Shown: positions 1 to 8,014, numbered from the stretch's first letter. The stretch: DNA of 64,000 nt from an uncultured Clostridia bacterium (GCA_934747385.1 CAKVGK010000002.1:310001-374000); one strand, 5' to 3'. Notes: a model not told the origin generated them from the sequence alone. Numbers and translations: made by a program.

Positions 1-576
1 GCGGTGGTCGCGCTCGCGTGCTTCTTGCTCCAAACGCAAGCACTCTTTCAAATCGTCCTTATTCAAAAAGCCATACACATACACACGGGTGAGCATTTTG
101 TTCTTTTCGCTGCCACGCCAGTATGCGCCACTTGCACGATTAATTTTGAAACTGAAACCACGCAAAAATTTGGTGTTTTCAACGTGTGGGCCACGGCACA
201 AATCATAGAAATCATTGCCAGTGTGATAAACGGAAATAATGCTATCTTCTGGCAAATCGTTGATAAGTTCAGTTTTATATGGTTCGTCTTTGAACATTTC
301 AAGGGCTTGAGCGCGGGTCACTTCGCTACGCACAAAATCTTCGTTGCGAGCGATAATTTCCTTCATTTTGTCCTCAATTTTGGCAAAATCGTCTTGATTT
401 ATTGTTAAATTGTCAAAATCATAGTAAAAACCATTTTCAATAGCAGGCCCAATTGCAAGTTTTACGTTTGGGTATAACTCTTTTATTGCCTTTGCAAGCA
501 CGTGTGCCATGCTGTGGCGGTACATTTCTTGCTTTTGATTGAATTCTTCTTGTTTTTCAAGTTCTTCTTTTTCCAT
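1..576 (-). CDS. thrS: Threonyl-tRNA synthetase (N-terminal part; 3' end outside window)
   Basis: Class II aminoacyl-tRNA synthetase that charges tRNA-Thr in the cytosol. Only the first 192 codons lie in the window. The protein begins MEKEELEKQEEF and runs quickly into the editing/SAD region, with YRHSMAHVLAKAI (HxxxH zinc-type motif of the SAD domain) and later DLCRGPHV. The usual N-terminal TGS domain is absent, so this is a shortened ThrRS. The start ATG at 574-576 has the Shine-Dalgarno AAAAGGAGAA just upstream. Regulation is by the T-box leader at 872-1100, whose candidate specifier codon is ACC (Thr), which agrees with the gene call. Confidence 0.95.
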   Translation of the reverse strand, partial: MEKEELEKQEEFNQKQEMYRHSMAHVLAKAIKELYPNVKLAIGPAIENGFYYDFDNLTINQDDFAKIEDKMKEIIARNEDFVRSEVTRAQALEMFKDEPYKTELINDLPEDSIISVYHTGNDFYDLCRGPHVENTKFLRGFSFKINRASGAYWRGSEKNKMLTRVYVYGFLNKDDLKECLRLEQEARERDHR

Positions 577-580
577 AATA

Positions 581-778
581 TTCTCCTTTTTGATTGGTAA
601 TTGCTTGCAAATTAGCAAGCGAAAAGAGAATTTTATATCGCCTAGATATAATTTCCCTTTTTGATTGATGAATGCTTGCATTTCAGCAAGCGGAAAGAGA
701 ATTTTATATCGCTTTTAGATATAATTTCTCCTTTTAATAAGGTGATTTTTATATCGTCTTTAGATATGCATTCACCTT
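581..778 (-). repeat. Tandem leader repeats between T-box and thrS
   Basis: Two full copies and one partial copy of a unit of about 72 bp (581-652, 653-725, 726-778) lie between the T-box terminator and the thrS start. Each full unit has a TTCTCC/TTCCC block, a GCTTGC...GCAAGC hairpin and a second hairpin made of TATATC and GATATA arms. The third unit has the second hairpin but lacks the GCTTGC one. On the transcribed strand each unit begins or ends with an SD-like AGGAGAA or AGGGAA, so the thrS ribosome-binding region appears to have been duplicated. No conserved protein is encoded. Confidence 0.7.
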
Positions 779-871
779 TTGCTGGGTGGCTCAATTTTCC
801 TTTAAACATGTTTGCCAACTGGGCTAAATTTAACAATTTTATAGTGGTTTTGTTAAATAATGTTTAAAAAC

Positions 872-1100
872 AAAAAACCCTAGCATTTTGTTATGCTAGG
901 GACGATTTTAACCGCGGTTCCACCCTAATTAGTGACAAAGTCACTCACTTGATTTGCAAGCATTCACTTGCGTTTGGCCTAATCGGTGGTTTCACTTAAA
1001 AGTTTGATGCGCAAATTCCAGCCAGCATGCGCTCTCTCTTATCATTGACTTTTAACCTACTTGTCCAATCAATAACCTATTGAGTTAACAATAGTTTACT
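872..1100 (-). ncRNA. T-box riboswitch controlling thrS
   Basis: Read on the minus strand, 913-926 holds the canonical T-box AGGGTGGAACCGCG. It is followed by an intrinsic terminator (stem CCCTAGCA/TGCTAGGG at 878-901, U-run 872-877). Upstream Stem I carries an AGAGAG motif and a GAAACCA box, in which ACC at 988-990 is the likely specifier codon (Thr). This is the usual tRNA-sensing attenuation leader: uncharged tRNA-Thr would favour the antiterminator. The specifier assignment is by position and fit to the gene; the T-box core itself is unmistakable. Confidence 0.95.
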
Positions 1101-1121
1101 CCCTTGCAAACGCAAAGTCAA
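1093..1121 (-). promoter_or_regulatory. Sigma-A-type promoter of the thrS T-box transcript
   Basis: On the minus strand TTGACT (1116-1121) and TAAACT (1093-1098) are separated by 17 bp and lie immediately upstream of Stem I. Confidence 0.6.
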
Positions 1122-1139
1122 GGTTTTTGTGCCACAAAT

Positions 1140-2015
1140 TTAGCATTTTGTGTAAACTTTCAAGCGATTGGAAAAAATGTTGCTTAAAAAACTTACTGCC
1201 TCGTACTCTTGGTTTGTATTCAAATATACGTCAATGTAATTTGGACAAGAATTTAACACGTTTGTGATAAAGTCAACAGAGTCGTCACATTCGGCAATCT
1301 TTTTTATTTTTGCGTTTTTGTTTTTCATGTTGTAAATACAATAATGGTCGTCCTTTATAACCACTTTGATTTTGTAAACCAAATTGTCCATGGTGTTGAT
1401 TAAAAACCTAATAACGTCCAAAAACGTGCCAGAATTGAAAAGCATAATGTTGTCGCTGCTGAGTTCGGCAAGATTGTCCCAATGCTTTTTAAGCGGACTT
1501 AAGCGAAAAGACAAAAAAGAATCTAAATGCAGCGTGTCGCTTACGGAAACCATTTCGCCTGTTGAGTTTAAAAAATTTTGATTAAAATTCAAAATGTTCT
1601 TTAGCGCTTGCTCGTCAGTGGTTTTGTCAAAAAGTGCAAGCACTTTTATGTAAGCACTGAAAGTTAATTTGTCACAAAGCGGATTTTTTATTTTTTGTGT
1701 TAGATAATCAACCTTGTAAACAGTTTCAATATATTCAACAATAATATCTCTTAAAATTTCCTCACAGGGAGAAACAAAAGTCTCATCACACGCAAAAAGA
1801 AGATATGAAAAATTATTGTCGTCATAGCAAGTTAATATAGTTTTGCAAAAATCTATTTTCGCTTTAACATTCGCATATAAAAACTCAATTATTCCCTTAT
1901 TTTTCAGTTGAGTGGCCAATGCTATCTCTCGCATATTTACCTCTATACTATCATATGCACAATGTTTAAATTTACTCATAAAAAAAATGTAATTAAATGC
2001 CAAAATTTGCGGCAC
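1140..2015 (-). CDS. YtxC-like putative sporulation protein
   Basis: About 291 residues. The central segment DSFLSFRLSPLKKHW, followed by a hydrophobic FLDVIRFLI stretch, resembles the conserved F..FRLK and LLRYFV segments of the YtxC sporulation family, and ytxC is often next to thrS in spore-formers, as here. The molecular role of YtxC is unknown. No signal peptide or transmembrane helix is obvious. The start is uncertain: the reading frame opens with GTG at 2015 and has an ATG at 1979, and neither has a clear Shine-Dalgarno sequence. The assignment rests on a family resemblance recalled by eye plus context, not on a profile search. Confidence 0.6.
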   Translation of the reverse strand: MPQILAFNYIFFMSKFKHCAYDSIEVNMREIALATQLKNKGIIEFLYANVKAKIDFCKTILTCYDDNNFSYLLFACDETFVSPCEEILRDIIVEYIETVYKVDYLTQKIKNPLCDKLTFSAYIKVLALFDKTTDEQALKNILNFNQNFLNSTGEMVSVSDTLHLDSFLSFRLSPLKKHWDNLAELSSDNIMLFNSGTFLDVIRFLINTMDNLVYKIKVVIKDDHYCIYNMKNKNAKIKKIAECDDSVDFITNVLNSCPNYIDVYLNTNQEYEAVSFLSNIFSNRLKVYTKC

Positions 2016-2092
2016 ACAAATTGACGAATCTAAATTCTTTTTAAAGATACACTTGTTATTTTCAACAACTCGGTATGACAGAACAACGGGGT

Positions 2093-2201
2093 CCCCGACA
2101 AAGCCTAATGAAATGGGTTTGTTGGGGTTAAGGAAAAACCGAGCAACAGGTGAGCATTTGCGATTAGCAAACCCGCAAAAGCGAGAGTTTTGACGTTGTC
2201 A
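2093..2201. repeat. Dispersed structured element R1, copy a
   Basis: The element starts with a 10 bp stem (2093-2102 pairing with 2118-2127) closing the loop GCCTAATGAAATGGG, followed by about 75 bp (GGAAAAACCG, GAGCATTTGCG, GCAAA, CCGCAAAAG and AGTTTTGACG segments). The same order of blocks occurs at 59371-59477. The loop is almost identical in the two copies while the stem differs by compensatory changes. Confidence 0.75.
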
Positions 2202-2333
2202 TCCTGAGCGATAACCGGTATATGAAGAGTGAGCCTGTGAACTCATTTAACCAGCGATAGCGAGAGTATCTTAAAAAATATGTAATTTAACAAATTGTTT
2301 GGTTTTTCATATGCTGAATTAAGGAAGAAGACT

Positions 2334-2516
2334 ATGTACTACTTTTATTTCAAATCTGGCTGCTATGATTTTGTTAATGTAAGCAATTTAAGTTTGTCAC
2401 TTTCCAGCACAATATATGGCAATTACAACGAATGCAACTGCACTTGTTTTGACTGGAGTGCGCCTTATCGTTGCCGCATTGGCACTGCCATAAACAACAC
2501 TTTGCAACCTTTGTAA
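2334..2516 (+). CDS. Candidate small Cys-containing protein, 60 aa
   Basis: An ATG at 2334 with a good Shine-Dalgarno AAGGAAG (2321-2327) opens a 60-codon frame. The product begins MYYFYFKSGCYDF, is rich in aromatic residues, and has a CNCTCFDW segment with closely spaced cysteines. I recognise no family. It lies inside a repeat-rich spacer, so a chance frame is quite possible; the ribosome-binding site is the only positive sign. Confidence 0.3.
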   Translation: MYYFYFKSGCYDFVNVSNLSLSLSSTIYGNYNECNCTCFDWSAPYRCRIGTAINNTLQPL

Positions 2517-2570
2517 TAACACAAATAATTTTGTTAAACAAACTACCCTTTGGTGCTCATTCCATTCACA

Positions 2571-2607
2571 CCAACCTTTCCCTTACAAGGGAACACGAGA
2601 TTGGTGG
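2571..2607. repeat. Dispersed hairpin R3, copy a
   Basis: TTCCCTT and AAGGGAA arms inside outer CCAA/TTGG arms, followed by CACGAGATTGGT. The same core (TCCCTT, AGGG, ACACGAGA, TTGGT) recurs at 54835-54872. Confidence 0.55.
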
Positions 2608-2623
2608 ACTATTTGAAAAAAAT

Positions 2624-2649
2624 ACACTCGGCATAAAGCCTCGGTATGA
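2624..2649. repeat. Dispersed repeat R2, copy a
   Basis: ACACTCGGCATAAAGCC followed by TCGGTATGA. Near-identical copies lie at 62481-62509 and 62533-62558, and a partial copy (CTCGGTATGACA) at 2070-2081. The GGCATAAATGCC core of the complete copies is a small inverted repeat. Confidence 0.6.
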
Positions 2650-2682
2650 CACGCTTATTCGTTAGTTCGGTCACATAATATG

Positions 2683-2708
2683 AAAAAACACCACTAATGT
2701 GGTGTTTT
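2683..2708 (-). terminator. Intrinsic terminator of the 2734-3318 gene
   Basis: A 10 bp stem AAAACACCAC/GTGGTGTTTT with a TAAT loop, followed on the minus strand by a T-run. Confidence 0.75.
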
Positions 2709-2733
2709 ATGTATAAATCTAGTTAGTCTAGGT

Positions 2734-3318
2734 CTATTTCTTTTTGCGCTTAAGAGCAGCAAGAACAGTGATTGTAACAAAGCCAGCTTCAACAACAGCA
2801 AGAACAACAACCAAAATGATTGCGCTTGTGCAAGTTAAAGTTTCGCCGCCCATTTCCATTTTGAAAGCACTAACTTTTGTGTCAAGTGTTGCTTTGTACA
2901 ACTCGGCACTTGTCTTTTTAAGCTCTTTCAATTCTTTAGCAGCGTCTTTGTATTCCTCTTTTGTCATAAGAGTTGCGCTATCTTTAGAAGCTTGAGTTAA
3001 ATCGTTGCCATCAATGATAACTTTGTTAATTTTTTTAGTTTCAAGAGTAACCATTTTGTAGCCATCACGGTAAACCCATTGATTCATAGAAACGTAGTTC
3101 TTTTTGCCATCAGTTTTCCATTTCATTTTTGAGTTAACTGTGTTGCCCCAAACTTTGACAGCAACATTTGTTTTTATTCCTGCTTGATCAATTTTGCCAT
3201 TATATGACATACCTGCAGAAACTGGACGAACACACAAAACGACGATGAATGCTAACATAACAATTGACAAAACCAAGAATGTGATGAAAGTTGACTTTTT
3301 GCCTAATAACTTTTTCAT
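2734..3318 (-). CDS. Membrane-anchored protein of unknown function, 194 aa
   Basis: An N-terminal hydrophobic segment (about residues 11-32) and a second one near the C-terminus (about 163-188, ending in KRKKK) flank an exported domain of roughly 130 residues, rich in lysine and predicted partly helical (EEYKDAAKELKELKKTSAELYK). The topology is therefore a loop held between two helices. The ATG at 3318 has a strong Shine-Dalgarno AAGGAGG. The gene is monocistronic with its own terminator. I recognise no family and no catalytic motif. Confidence 0.75.
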   Translation of the reverse strand: MKKLLGKKSTFITFLVLSIVMLAFIVVLCVRPVSAGMSYNGKIDQAGIKTNVAVKVWGNTVNSKMKWKTDGKKNYVSMNQWVYRDGYKMVTLETKKINKVIIDGNDLTQASKDSATLMTKEEYKDAAKELKELKKTSAELYKATLDTKVSAFKMEMGGETLTCTSAIILVVVLAVVEAGFVTITVLAALKRKKK

Positions 3319-3542
3319 TTATACCTCCTTATTGTCAGTTTAACAAATGTTGACAGATAAGTCTAACAATTTTTAACAAGTTTTTTTAAATTTTTTTAAA
3401 AAATTTTAAATTTGGCAAAATATCGACTAATTTTGCCTTAAATTTAGCACTCATAAAAAATTTAAACTGCTAGCAGTCACATTTGCTTTGACATAACCAC
3501 ATAGATTTTATATGCCAAAAAACAAAAAATGTTTAAATAAAA

Positions 3543-4142
3543 TTAGTTTTTTATACAATGCAAAATGTAATAACCCTTGTTGCGTTCAATAATTTCGCAA
3601 TTACCGAAAAGAACAAGCAAATGTTTTTTTAGGCTTTCCATACCATGGTCTTTGCGAATAACCAAAACAAGTTGACCATTATTGTTCAAGTGCTGGTGTG
3701 CCCCTTCCATAAGGTTAAAAAGCAGTGTTTTGCCCGTTTTGATTGGAGGATTTGTTATAATGTTATCATACGTATTTACAACCGCTGCAAAGCCGTCACT
3801 TTCAAACACGTTGGTTTGGCGTTGAACATTGTTTGTGATTGTGTTTTGGCGACTTAATTTAACTGCTGTGGCATTAATGTCCACCATGTCCACATTCAAG
3901 CCAAATTTTTTTGCAAGCGAAATGCCAATCACGCCCAAACCGCAGCCAAGGTCAAGGCAACTGCCCTTTAATGTGCATTTTTTTGCAATAGTTTCCAGTA
4001 AAGTGCGGGTGCCGTCGTCAATTTTATTTTTAGAAAAAATGCTGTCGCAACTGCGAAAGCATAAATTCAAACCTATAACCTGGTCGTTAAAATCGAAGAA
4101 ATCGGTTTCAACGTGTGGTTTATCAATAAAATAGTGTTGCAT
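3543..4142 (-). CDS. RsmC/YbxB-like class I SAM-dependent methyltransferase
   Basis: About 199 residues when started at the ATG at 4142 (Shine-Dalgarno AAAGG), two bases after the stop of the upstream gene; the frame extends further 5' but overlaps that gene. SAM-binding motif I is LDLGCGLGVIGI and the catalytic-type motif IV is NPPI, typical of N2-guanine methyltransferases of the RsmC family. The single-domain length matches the Firmicute YbxB type rather than two-domain E. coli RsmC. The likely role is rRNA guanine methylation; the target base is inferred from the family only. Confidence 0.85.
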   Translation of the reverse strand: MQHYFIDKPHVETDFFDFNDQVIGLNLCFRSCDSIFSKNKIDDGTRTLLETIAKKCTLKGSCLDLGCGLGVIGISLAKKFGLNVDMVDINATAVKLSRQNTITNNVQRQTNVFESDGFAAVVNTYDNIITNPPIKTGKTLLFNLMEGAHQHLNNNGQLVLVIRKDHGMESLKKHLLVLFGNCEIIERNKGYYILHCIKN

Positions 4143-4143
4143 A

Positions 4144-4401
4144 TTAACCTTTATAGAAAGTGTTTTCAATAGGCAAAGCAATAAGAATTAAGCCAATTAA
4201 AATGAGGCAAACGCCTGCGATTAAAATGCCTTGATAAAATTTGTCGTTCTTCATCAATGTTTCGCTATTCCTTTTGAAAAGGGTTATGCGTTTTGCAAGC
4301 ATACAAATCGCAACACCAATTGCTGCAACCACCATGCCGGCAATAACTGTATATCTCAATAAAAATTCCCAAACGCTAACAAATGATAATAATGTTGACA
4401 T
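4144..4401 (-). CDS. Small two-helix membrane protein, 85 aa
   Basis: Two hydrophobic segments (about residues 15-36 and 57-78) flank a short basic, polar loop (KRITLFKRNSETLMK). A clear Shine-Dalgarno TAGGAGA precedes the ATG at 4401. It is probably co-transcribed with the methyltransferase that starts two bases after its stop. No family recognised. Confidence 0.65.
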   Translation of the reverse strand: MSTLLSFVSVWEFLLRYTVIAGMVVAAIGVAICMLAKRITLFKRNSETLMKNDKFYQGILIAGVCLILIGLILIALPIENTFYKG

Positions 4402-4467
4402 AAATATCTCCTATATTTGCTTGTATTTTAGCACAATGTTTTTTTGTTGTCAATACAGATTTTTGGT

Positions 4468-4989
4468 TTATCTTGATTTTTTAGGCATGTTTTTTACCAA
4501 ATATACAACTGTGTAGACAATAAAAACGGCACTTGTTAACGTGCAAGCAATGCACGCAACTGTTAAAATTGTTGAGTTTGCATAAGCAAAAGTCATTGCC
4601 AAAAGCACTAAACATTGGAACATTATGTTGCAGTAAGCAACTGATTCCACAAACTCTGGCAAAGTGTTGTAAAACATAATGTATTCGCAAGCGATTTCCG
4701 TAACAATTGCAATGATTGTTATTATGCCAACCAGTTTGCTTAAATACCCCAAATTCATAAACAAAATAAGCAAAGTCAACGCGGTTGCAATGTTGGCAAT
4801 TGAGCAAATTATTAAGTTGGACTTTTCTTGCTTATCTTTAAACAACTCGCGAAAAATTTTGCAAATCAATATGATTGCAACAAACACGCTTATTGCCCAA
4901 GATGGCATATAAATTTTGGCAAATATGGTGAGTGGCAAAAGTGCCAATTCTATTGCAAACAAAATTTTTAAGTAAACATCTTTTTTCAT
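4468..4989 (-). CDS. Multi-pass integral membrane protein, 173 aa
   Basis: Five or so hydrophobic helices with short polar loops, basic at both ends (MKKD at the start, KNMPKKSR at the end). The Shine-Dalgarno TTGGAGAA precedes the ATG at 4989. It is separated by 66 bp from the next gene on the same strand. No sequence motif identifies a function. Confidence 0.65.
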   Translation of the reverse strand: MKKDVYLKILFAIELALLPLTIFAKIYMPSWAISVFVAIILICKIFRELFKDKQEKSNLIICSIANIATALTLLILFMNLGYLSKLVGIITIIAIVTEIACEYIMFYNTLPEFVESVAYCNIMFQCLVLLAMTFAYANSTILTVACIACTLTSAVFIVYTVVYLVKNMPKKSR

Positions 4990-5055
4990 AAATTCTCCAA
5001 GTTGAAGTTATTTTAGCAGATTATTTGAATTTTTACAAATAATTAAAAGCAGTTT

Positions 5056-5084
5056 TTAACAAAAAAATTACAAGCACATAAAAT
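5056..5084 (+). promoter_or_regulatory. Possible promoter of the ABC importer operon
   Basis: TTAACA (5056-5061), 17 bp spacer, TAAAAT (5079-5084), about 50 bp upstream of the first gene. The match is moderate, and no TPP or other riboswitch core is visible in the leader. Confidence 0.4.
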
Positions 5085-5133
5085 GAGGTATGGAAGCATT
5101 AAACCACTCAAAAACTTCCAAAAAGGAGATTAG

Positions 5134-6159
5134 ATGAAAAAACTTACTATTTTGCTTGTTGCCATCATGTCGGTTTTTGCCGTGCTTTTAACGGGCACTG
5201 GCTGCAAAAAGAAAGATGACAACACATTGCGCATAAGTGAAGTTACTCACTCGCTTTTTTATGCCCCACTCTATGTTGCAATGAACAAAGGCTATTTTGA
5301 GCAAGAAGGTTTGAAAATTGAACTCACGAATGCTGGCGGAAGCGACACCGTAATGACAAGTTTAATTTCAAATAATGCTGATATTGGCCTTATGGGACCT
5401 GAAAGTGCGGTTTATGTTCGCAACAATGGCATGCAGAACGCGCCAGTTATTTTTGCGCAATTGACTGCTTGTGATGGTTCTTTCCTTGTTGGCAGAAATG
5501 CCGATGACAATTTTGACTGGAACAGTTTGCAAGGCAAGCACATAATTGCTGGGCGCAAAGGCGGAATGCCTGCCATGACACTTGAATACATTTTGAAGCA
5601 GCATGGTTTGAAACCAGGTGCTGAACTTGGCGAAAATATTGACACAATTTTGGACACAACAATTGCATTCAATTTAACAAGTTCATCATTTGTTGCTGGC
5701 ACTGGCGATTTTTGCACTATGTTTGACCCAGTTGCAAGTCAATGCGAAATTGATGGAACAGGAAACATTGTTGCAGCCCTTGGCAACGAGGTTAAAGACG
5801 TGCCTTACACCTGCTTTGTTGCAACAAGCGACTATTTGAAAGGCAACGGAACAAAAATTTCCAAATTTATGCGTGCACTTAAAAAGGGTTATAACTACCT
5901 TATTAACGCAAACAATGCCAACAACGACGCAGACATTATTTCCGCACTTAAGCCATCTTTCAGTTCAACAAGCGATCAATTGATTTTGGCGTCTGTTAAA
6001 AACTATATTAGAATTGGTGCTTATGCAGATAGTTTTGTTTTGAAACAATCTTCTTGGAATTTAATGCTTGATATTATTGAGGGCGCTGGCGAACTTAAGA
6101 GCCGTGTTGAATGGACAACTGCAGTTAACACTGAATACGCTCGCGCTGTTGAAGGATAA
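5134..6159 (+). CDS. ABC transporter substrate-binding lipoprotein (SsuA/THI5-like)
   Basis: Extracytoplasmic solute receptor of an importer. The N-terminus is a lipoprotein signal ending TGTGC with the lipidated Cys24. The mature part has the NMT1/THI5-like pattern: HSLFYAPLYVAMNKGYFEQEGL, then the GGSDTVMTSL and NADIGLMGPE segments that line the ligand site in SsuA, ThiY and NrtA relatives. 341 residues is the normal length. It overlaps the ATPase gene by one base. The substrate could be a sulfonate, a pyrimidine thiamine precursor or a related small organic; the sequence does not decide, and no biosynthesis gene is adjacent. Shine-Dalgarno AAGGAGA. Confidence 0.92.
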   Translation: MKKLTILLVAIMSVFAVLLTGTGCKKKDDNTLRISEVTHSLFYAPLYVAMNKGYFEQEGLKIELTNAGGSDTVMTSLISNNADIGLMGPESAVYVRNNGMQNAPVIFAQLTACDGSFLVGRNADDNFDWNSLQGKHIIAGRKGGMPAMTLEYILKQHGLKPGAELGENIDTILDTTIAFNLTSSSFVAGTGDFCTMFDPVASQCEIDGTGNIVAALGNEVKDVPYTCFVATSDYLKGNGTKISKFMRALKKGYNYLINANNANNDADIISALKPSFSSTSDQLILASVKNYIRIGAYADSFVLKQSSWNLMLDIIEGAGELKSRVEWTTAVNTEYARAVEG

Positions 6160-7028
6160 TGAAAAAACAAACAGGTTTGGTGGCTTTAACCCCAAACTTG
6201 AAGACTGAAACAAAAAAGGTGAAAATGCAAAAAGCAGTGGTGGCAAATGCTGATGCAAATTCCCCTATTGTTGAAATTAAAAATTTGAATTTAATTTACC
6301 AAAGTTTAAAAAGCGAAACCCATGCTTTGCAAAATGTTGATATCGAAATTAACAAGCATGAATTTGTTGCGATTGTTGGGCCTTCTGGCTGCGGAAAAAC
6401 AACCATACTTTCGCTTATTTCTGGACTTATGAAAGCAAGCAGCGGTGAAATTAGAGTTGACGGAAAAACGCCAAGTGTTAAAGAAGATTTGTGCGGTTAC
6501 ATGTTTCAACGCGACAACCTTTTGCCTTGGCGAACCATTGAAAAAAACATATATTTTGGGCTGGAAATAAAGCACAAAAACACGCCTGAGCGCAGGGCTT
6601 ATGCAATTGAACTTGCAAAAAAATATGGAATTGGTGAATTTTTAAAAAAGCACCCTAGCGAATTGAGCGGAGGCATGCGGCAACGTGTGGCATTAATTCG
6701 CACACTGTCGCTTAAACCTGAATTATTGCTGCTTGACGAGCCTTTTAGCGCACTGGACTATCAAACAAGGCTTGAACTTTGCGACCATATTTTTGAAATT
6801 ATAAAGAAAGAAAACAAAACGGCAATTCTTGTTACACACGACATACAGGAAGCAATCAGCATGAGTGACAAAATAATCGTTCTCTCTGCCCGACCTGGAA
6901 AAGTTAAAGCGGTTCACGCGCTTGATTTTAACAAAATCCTAACGCCTTTTGAAAGGCGCAAAACCACAAAAGCAAAAGAATTATTTGACATTATTTGGCA
7001 GGAAATTCAAGATGAAAAACAAAAGTGA
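6159..7028 (+). CDS. ABC transporter ATPase (SsuB/TauB/ThiZ type)
   Basis: Cytoplasmic ATPase that powers the importer. It has Walker A GPSGCGKTT, Q-loop FQRDNLLPW, signature LSGGMRQR and Walker B LLLLDEPFSALD followed by the H-loop VTHD. The FQRDNLLPW Q-loop is typical of the nitrate/sulfonate/taurine/thiamine-precursor class. A lysine-rich extension of about 30 residues precedes the ABC domain; the start codon is set by a one-base overlap with the receptor gene stop. The 3' end overlaps the permease start. Confidence 0.93.
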   Translation: MKKQTGLVALTPNLKTETKKVKMQKAVVANADANSPIVEIKNLNLIYQSLKSETHALQNVDIEINKHEFVAIVGPSGCGKTTILSLISGLMKASSGEIRVDGKTPSVKEDLCGYMFQRDNLLPWRTIEKNIYFGLEIKHKNTPERRAYAIELAKKYGIGEFLKKHPSELSGGMRQRVALIRTLSLKPELLLLDEPFSALDYQTRLELCDHIFEIIKKENKTAILVTHDIQEAISMSDKIIVLSARPGKVKAVHALDFNKILTPFERRKTTKAKELFDIIWQEIQDEKQK

Positions 7029-7920
7029 AAAGTTATTAAAAAACTGGTTACCTAGTAGTGTTGCAAATTTAAACACACCACATATAGCACAAAACAAAAG
7101 CAAAAAAGTTAAATCTAAAAAACAAATTTTCAGCGATGAACACAAAAAATACTTACTTCGTCAGTGCATTACAAAAACAACAATTATCATAACGCAAATA
7201 TTAATTTTGACCATTTTACTTGTTGCTTGGGAACTGCTTACAAAATTTGAAATTTTAAGTTCTTTCTTCTTTTCAAGCCCAAGCAAAATTGCAAAAACCA
7301 TTGGAGAACTGCACCGCTCTGGCGAATTGTGGCACCACTCTTCAATCACATTAAAAGAAACATTGATTGGATTTGCAATTGCAACTGGGGTTGGTTTTGT
7401 TGTTGCTTTCATTTTGTGGTATAGCGACTTTTTGCGCCGTGTGCTTGAACCTTATTTAGTTGTGTTGAATAGTTTGCCAAAAATTGCACTTGGACCAATC
7501 ATAATCATATGGTTTGGCGCTGGCAGCAAAGCAATTGTGTTTATGTGTATTTTGATTGTTATTATTGTGACAATTATGAACATTTTAAACTCATTCACCA
7601 GTTGCGACAAACAGTTGATAGCACTCACTCGCTCGCTTGGTGCAAACAAAATGCAAATATTTTTAAAACTGGTTTTGCCGTCTTCGCTCAAAGACATTGT
7701 TTCAACACTCAAAATTAATGTTGGTTTGAGTTGGATTGGCGCAATTATGGGCGAATATTTGGTTAGCAAGGCGGGGCTTGGCTATTTGCTGATTTATGGC
7801 GGTCAAGTGTTTAATTTGAACCTTGTTATGACCTCAACTATTATTCTCTGCGTGCTGGCCTCTGTTATGTATTTTGCAGTTGCAATATTTGAAAAATTAA
7901 TGAACAAAATGTATCAATAA
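7012..7920 (+). CDS. ABC transporter permease (SsuC/ThiX type)
   Basis: Integral membrane subunit of the importer. About six helices occupy residues 50-300; the coupling EAA-like loop includes ALTRSLGANKMQIFLKLVLPSS, with the GAN..Q motif that contacts the ATPase. The start chosen is the ATG at 7012, inside the end of the ATPase gene; an in-frame codon further upstream would overlap that gene by far more. The first 45 residues are basic and polar, so longer than usual at the cytoplasmic side. Confidence 0.92.
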   Translation: MKNKSEKLLKNWLPSSVANLNTPHIAQNKSKKVKSKKQIFSDEHKKYLLRQCITKTTIIITQILILTILLVAWELLTKFEILSSFFFSSPSKIAKTIGELHRSGELWHHSSITLKETLIGFAIATGVGFVVAFILWYSDFLRRVLEPYLVVLNSLPKIALGPIIIIWFGAGSKAIVFMCILIVIIVTIMNILNSFTSCDKQLIALTRSLGANKMQIFLKLVLPSSLKDIVSTLKINVGLSWIGAIMGEYLVSKAGLGYLLIYGGQVFNLNLVMTSTIILCVLASVMYFAVAIFEKLMNKMYQ

Positions 7921-7980
7921 TTCAAATTTAAACATTCAAATCAAAAAAAACAATAAAAAAATTAAGTTTGTTGAAAATAC

Positions 7981-8011
7981 AAAAAAAATTCACCGATGTG
8001 GTGAATTTTTT
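7981..8011. terminator. Bidirectional terminator
   Basis: AAATTCACC/GGTGAATTT stem with A-run before and T-run after; it serves the ABC operon on plus and the PHP gene on minus. Confidence 0.8.
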
Positions 8012-8014
8012 TAT

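Larger units (their letters stand above)
2016..2733. other. Repeat-rich intergenic spacer
   Basis: Seven hundred bases without a convincing conserved gene. It holds a copy of the structured dispersed element (2093-2201), a fragment TGTCATCCTGAGCGA like a widespread bacterial intergenic repeat (about 2197), a candidate small ORF (2334-2516), the R3 hairpin (2571-2607), an R2 hairpin (2624-2649) and a terminator (2683-2708). It looks like a landing zone for short intergenic repeats. Confidence 0.6.

Noticed and set aside
642..836. 64-codon minus-strand frame between the T-box and thrS
   Set aside because: It simply translates the tandem leader repeats (KGE..SK..DIK motif); no independent start signal or family.
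2471..2665. 64-codon plus-strand frame
   Set aside because: It runs through the R3 and R2 repeats and lacks a ribosome-binding site.
5000..5133. TPP or other riboswitch before the Thi/Ssu-like importer
   Set aside because: No CTGAGA or other conserved riboswitch core is present on either strand.
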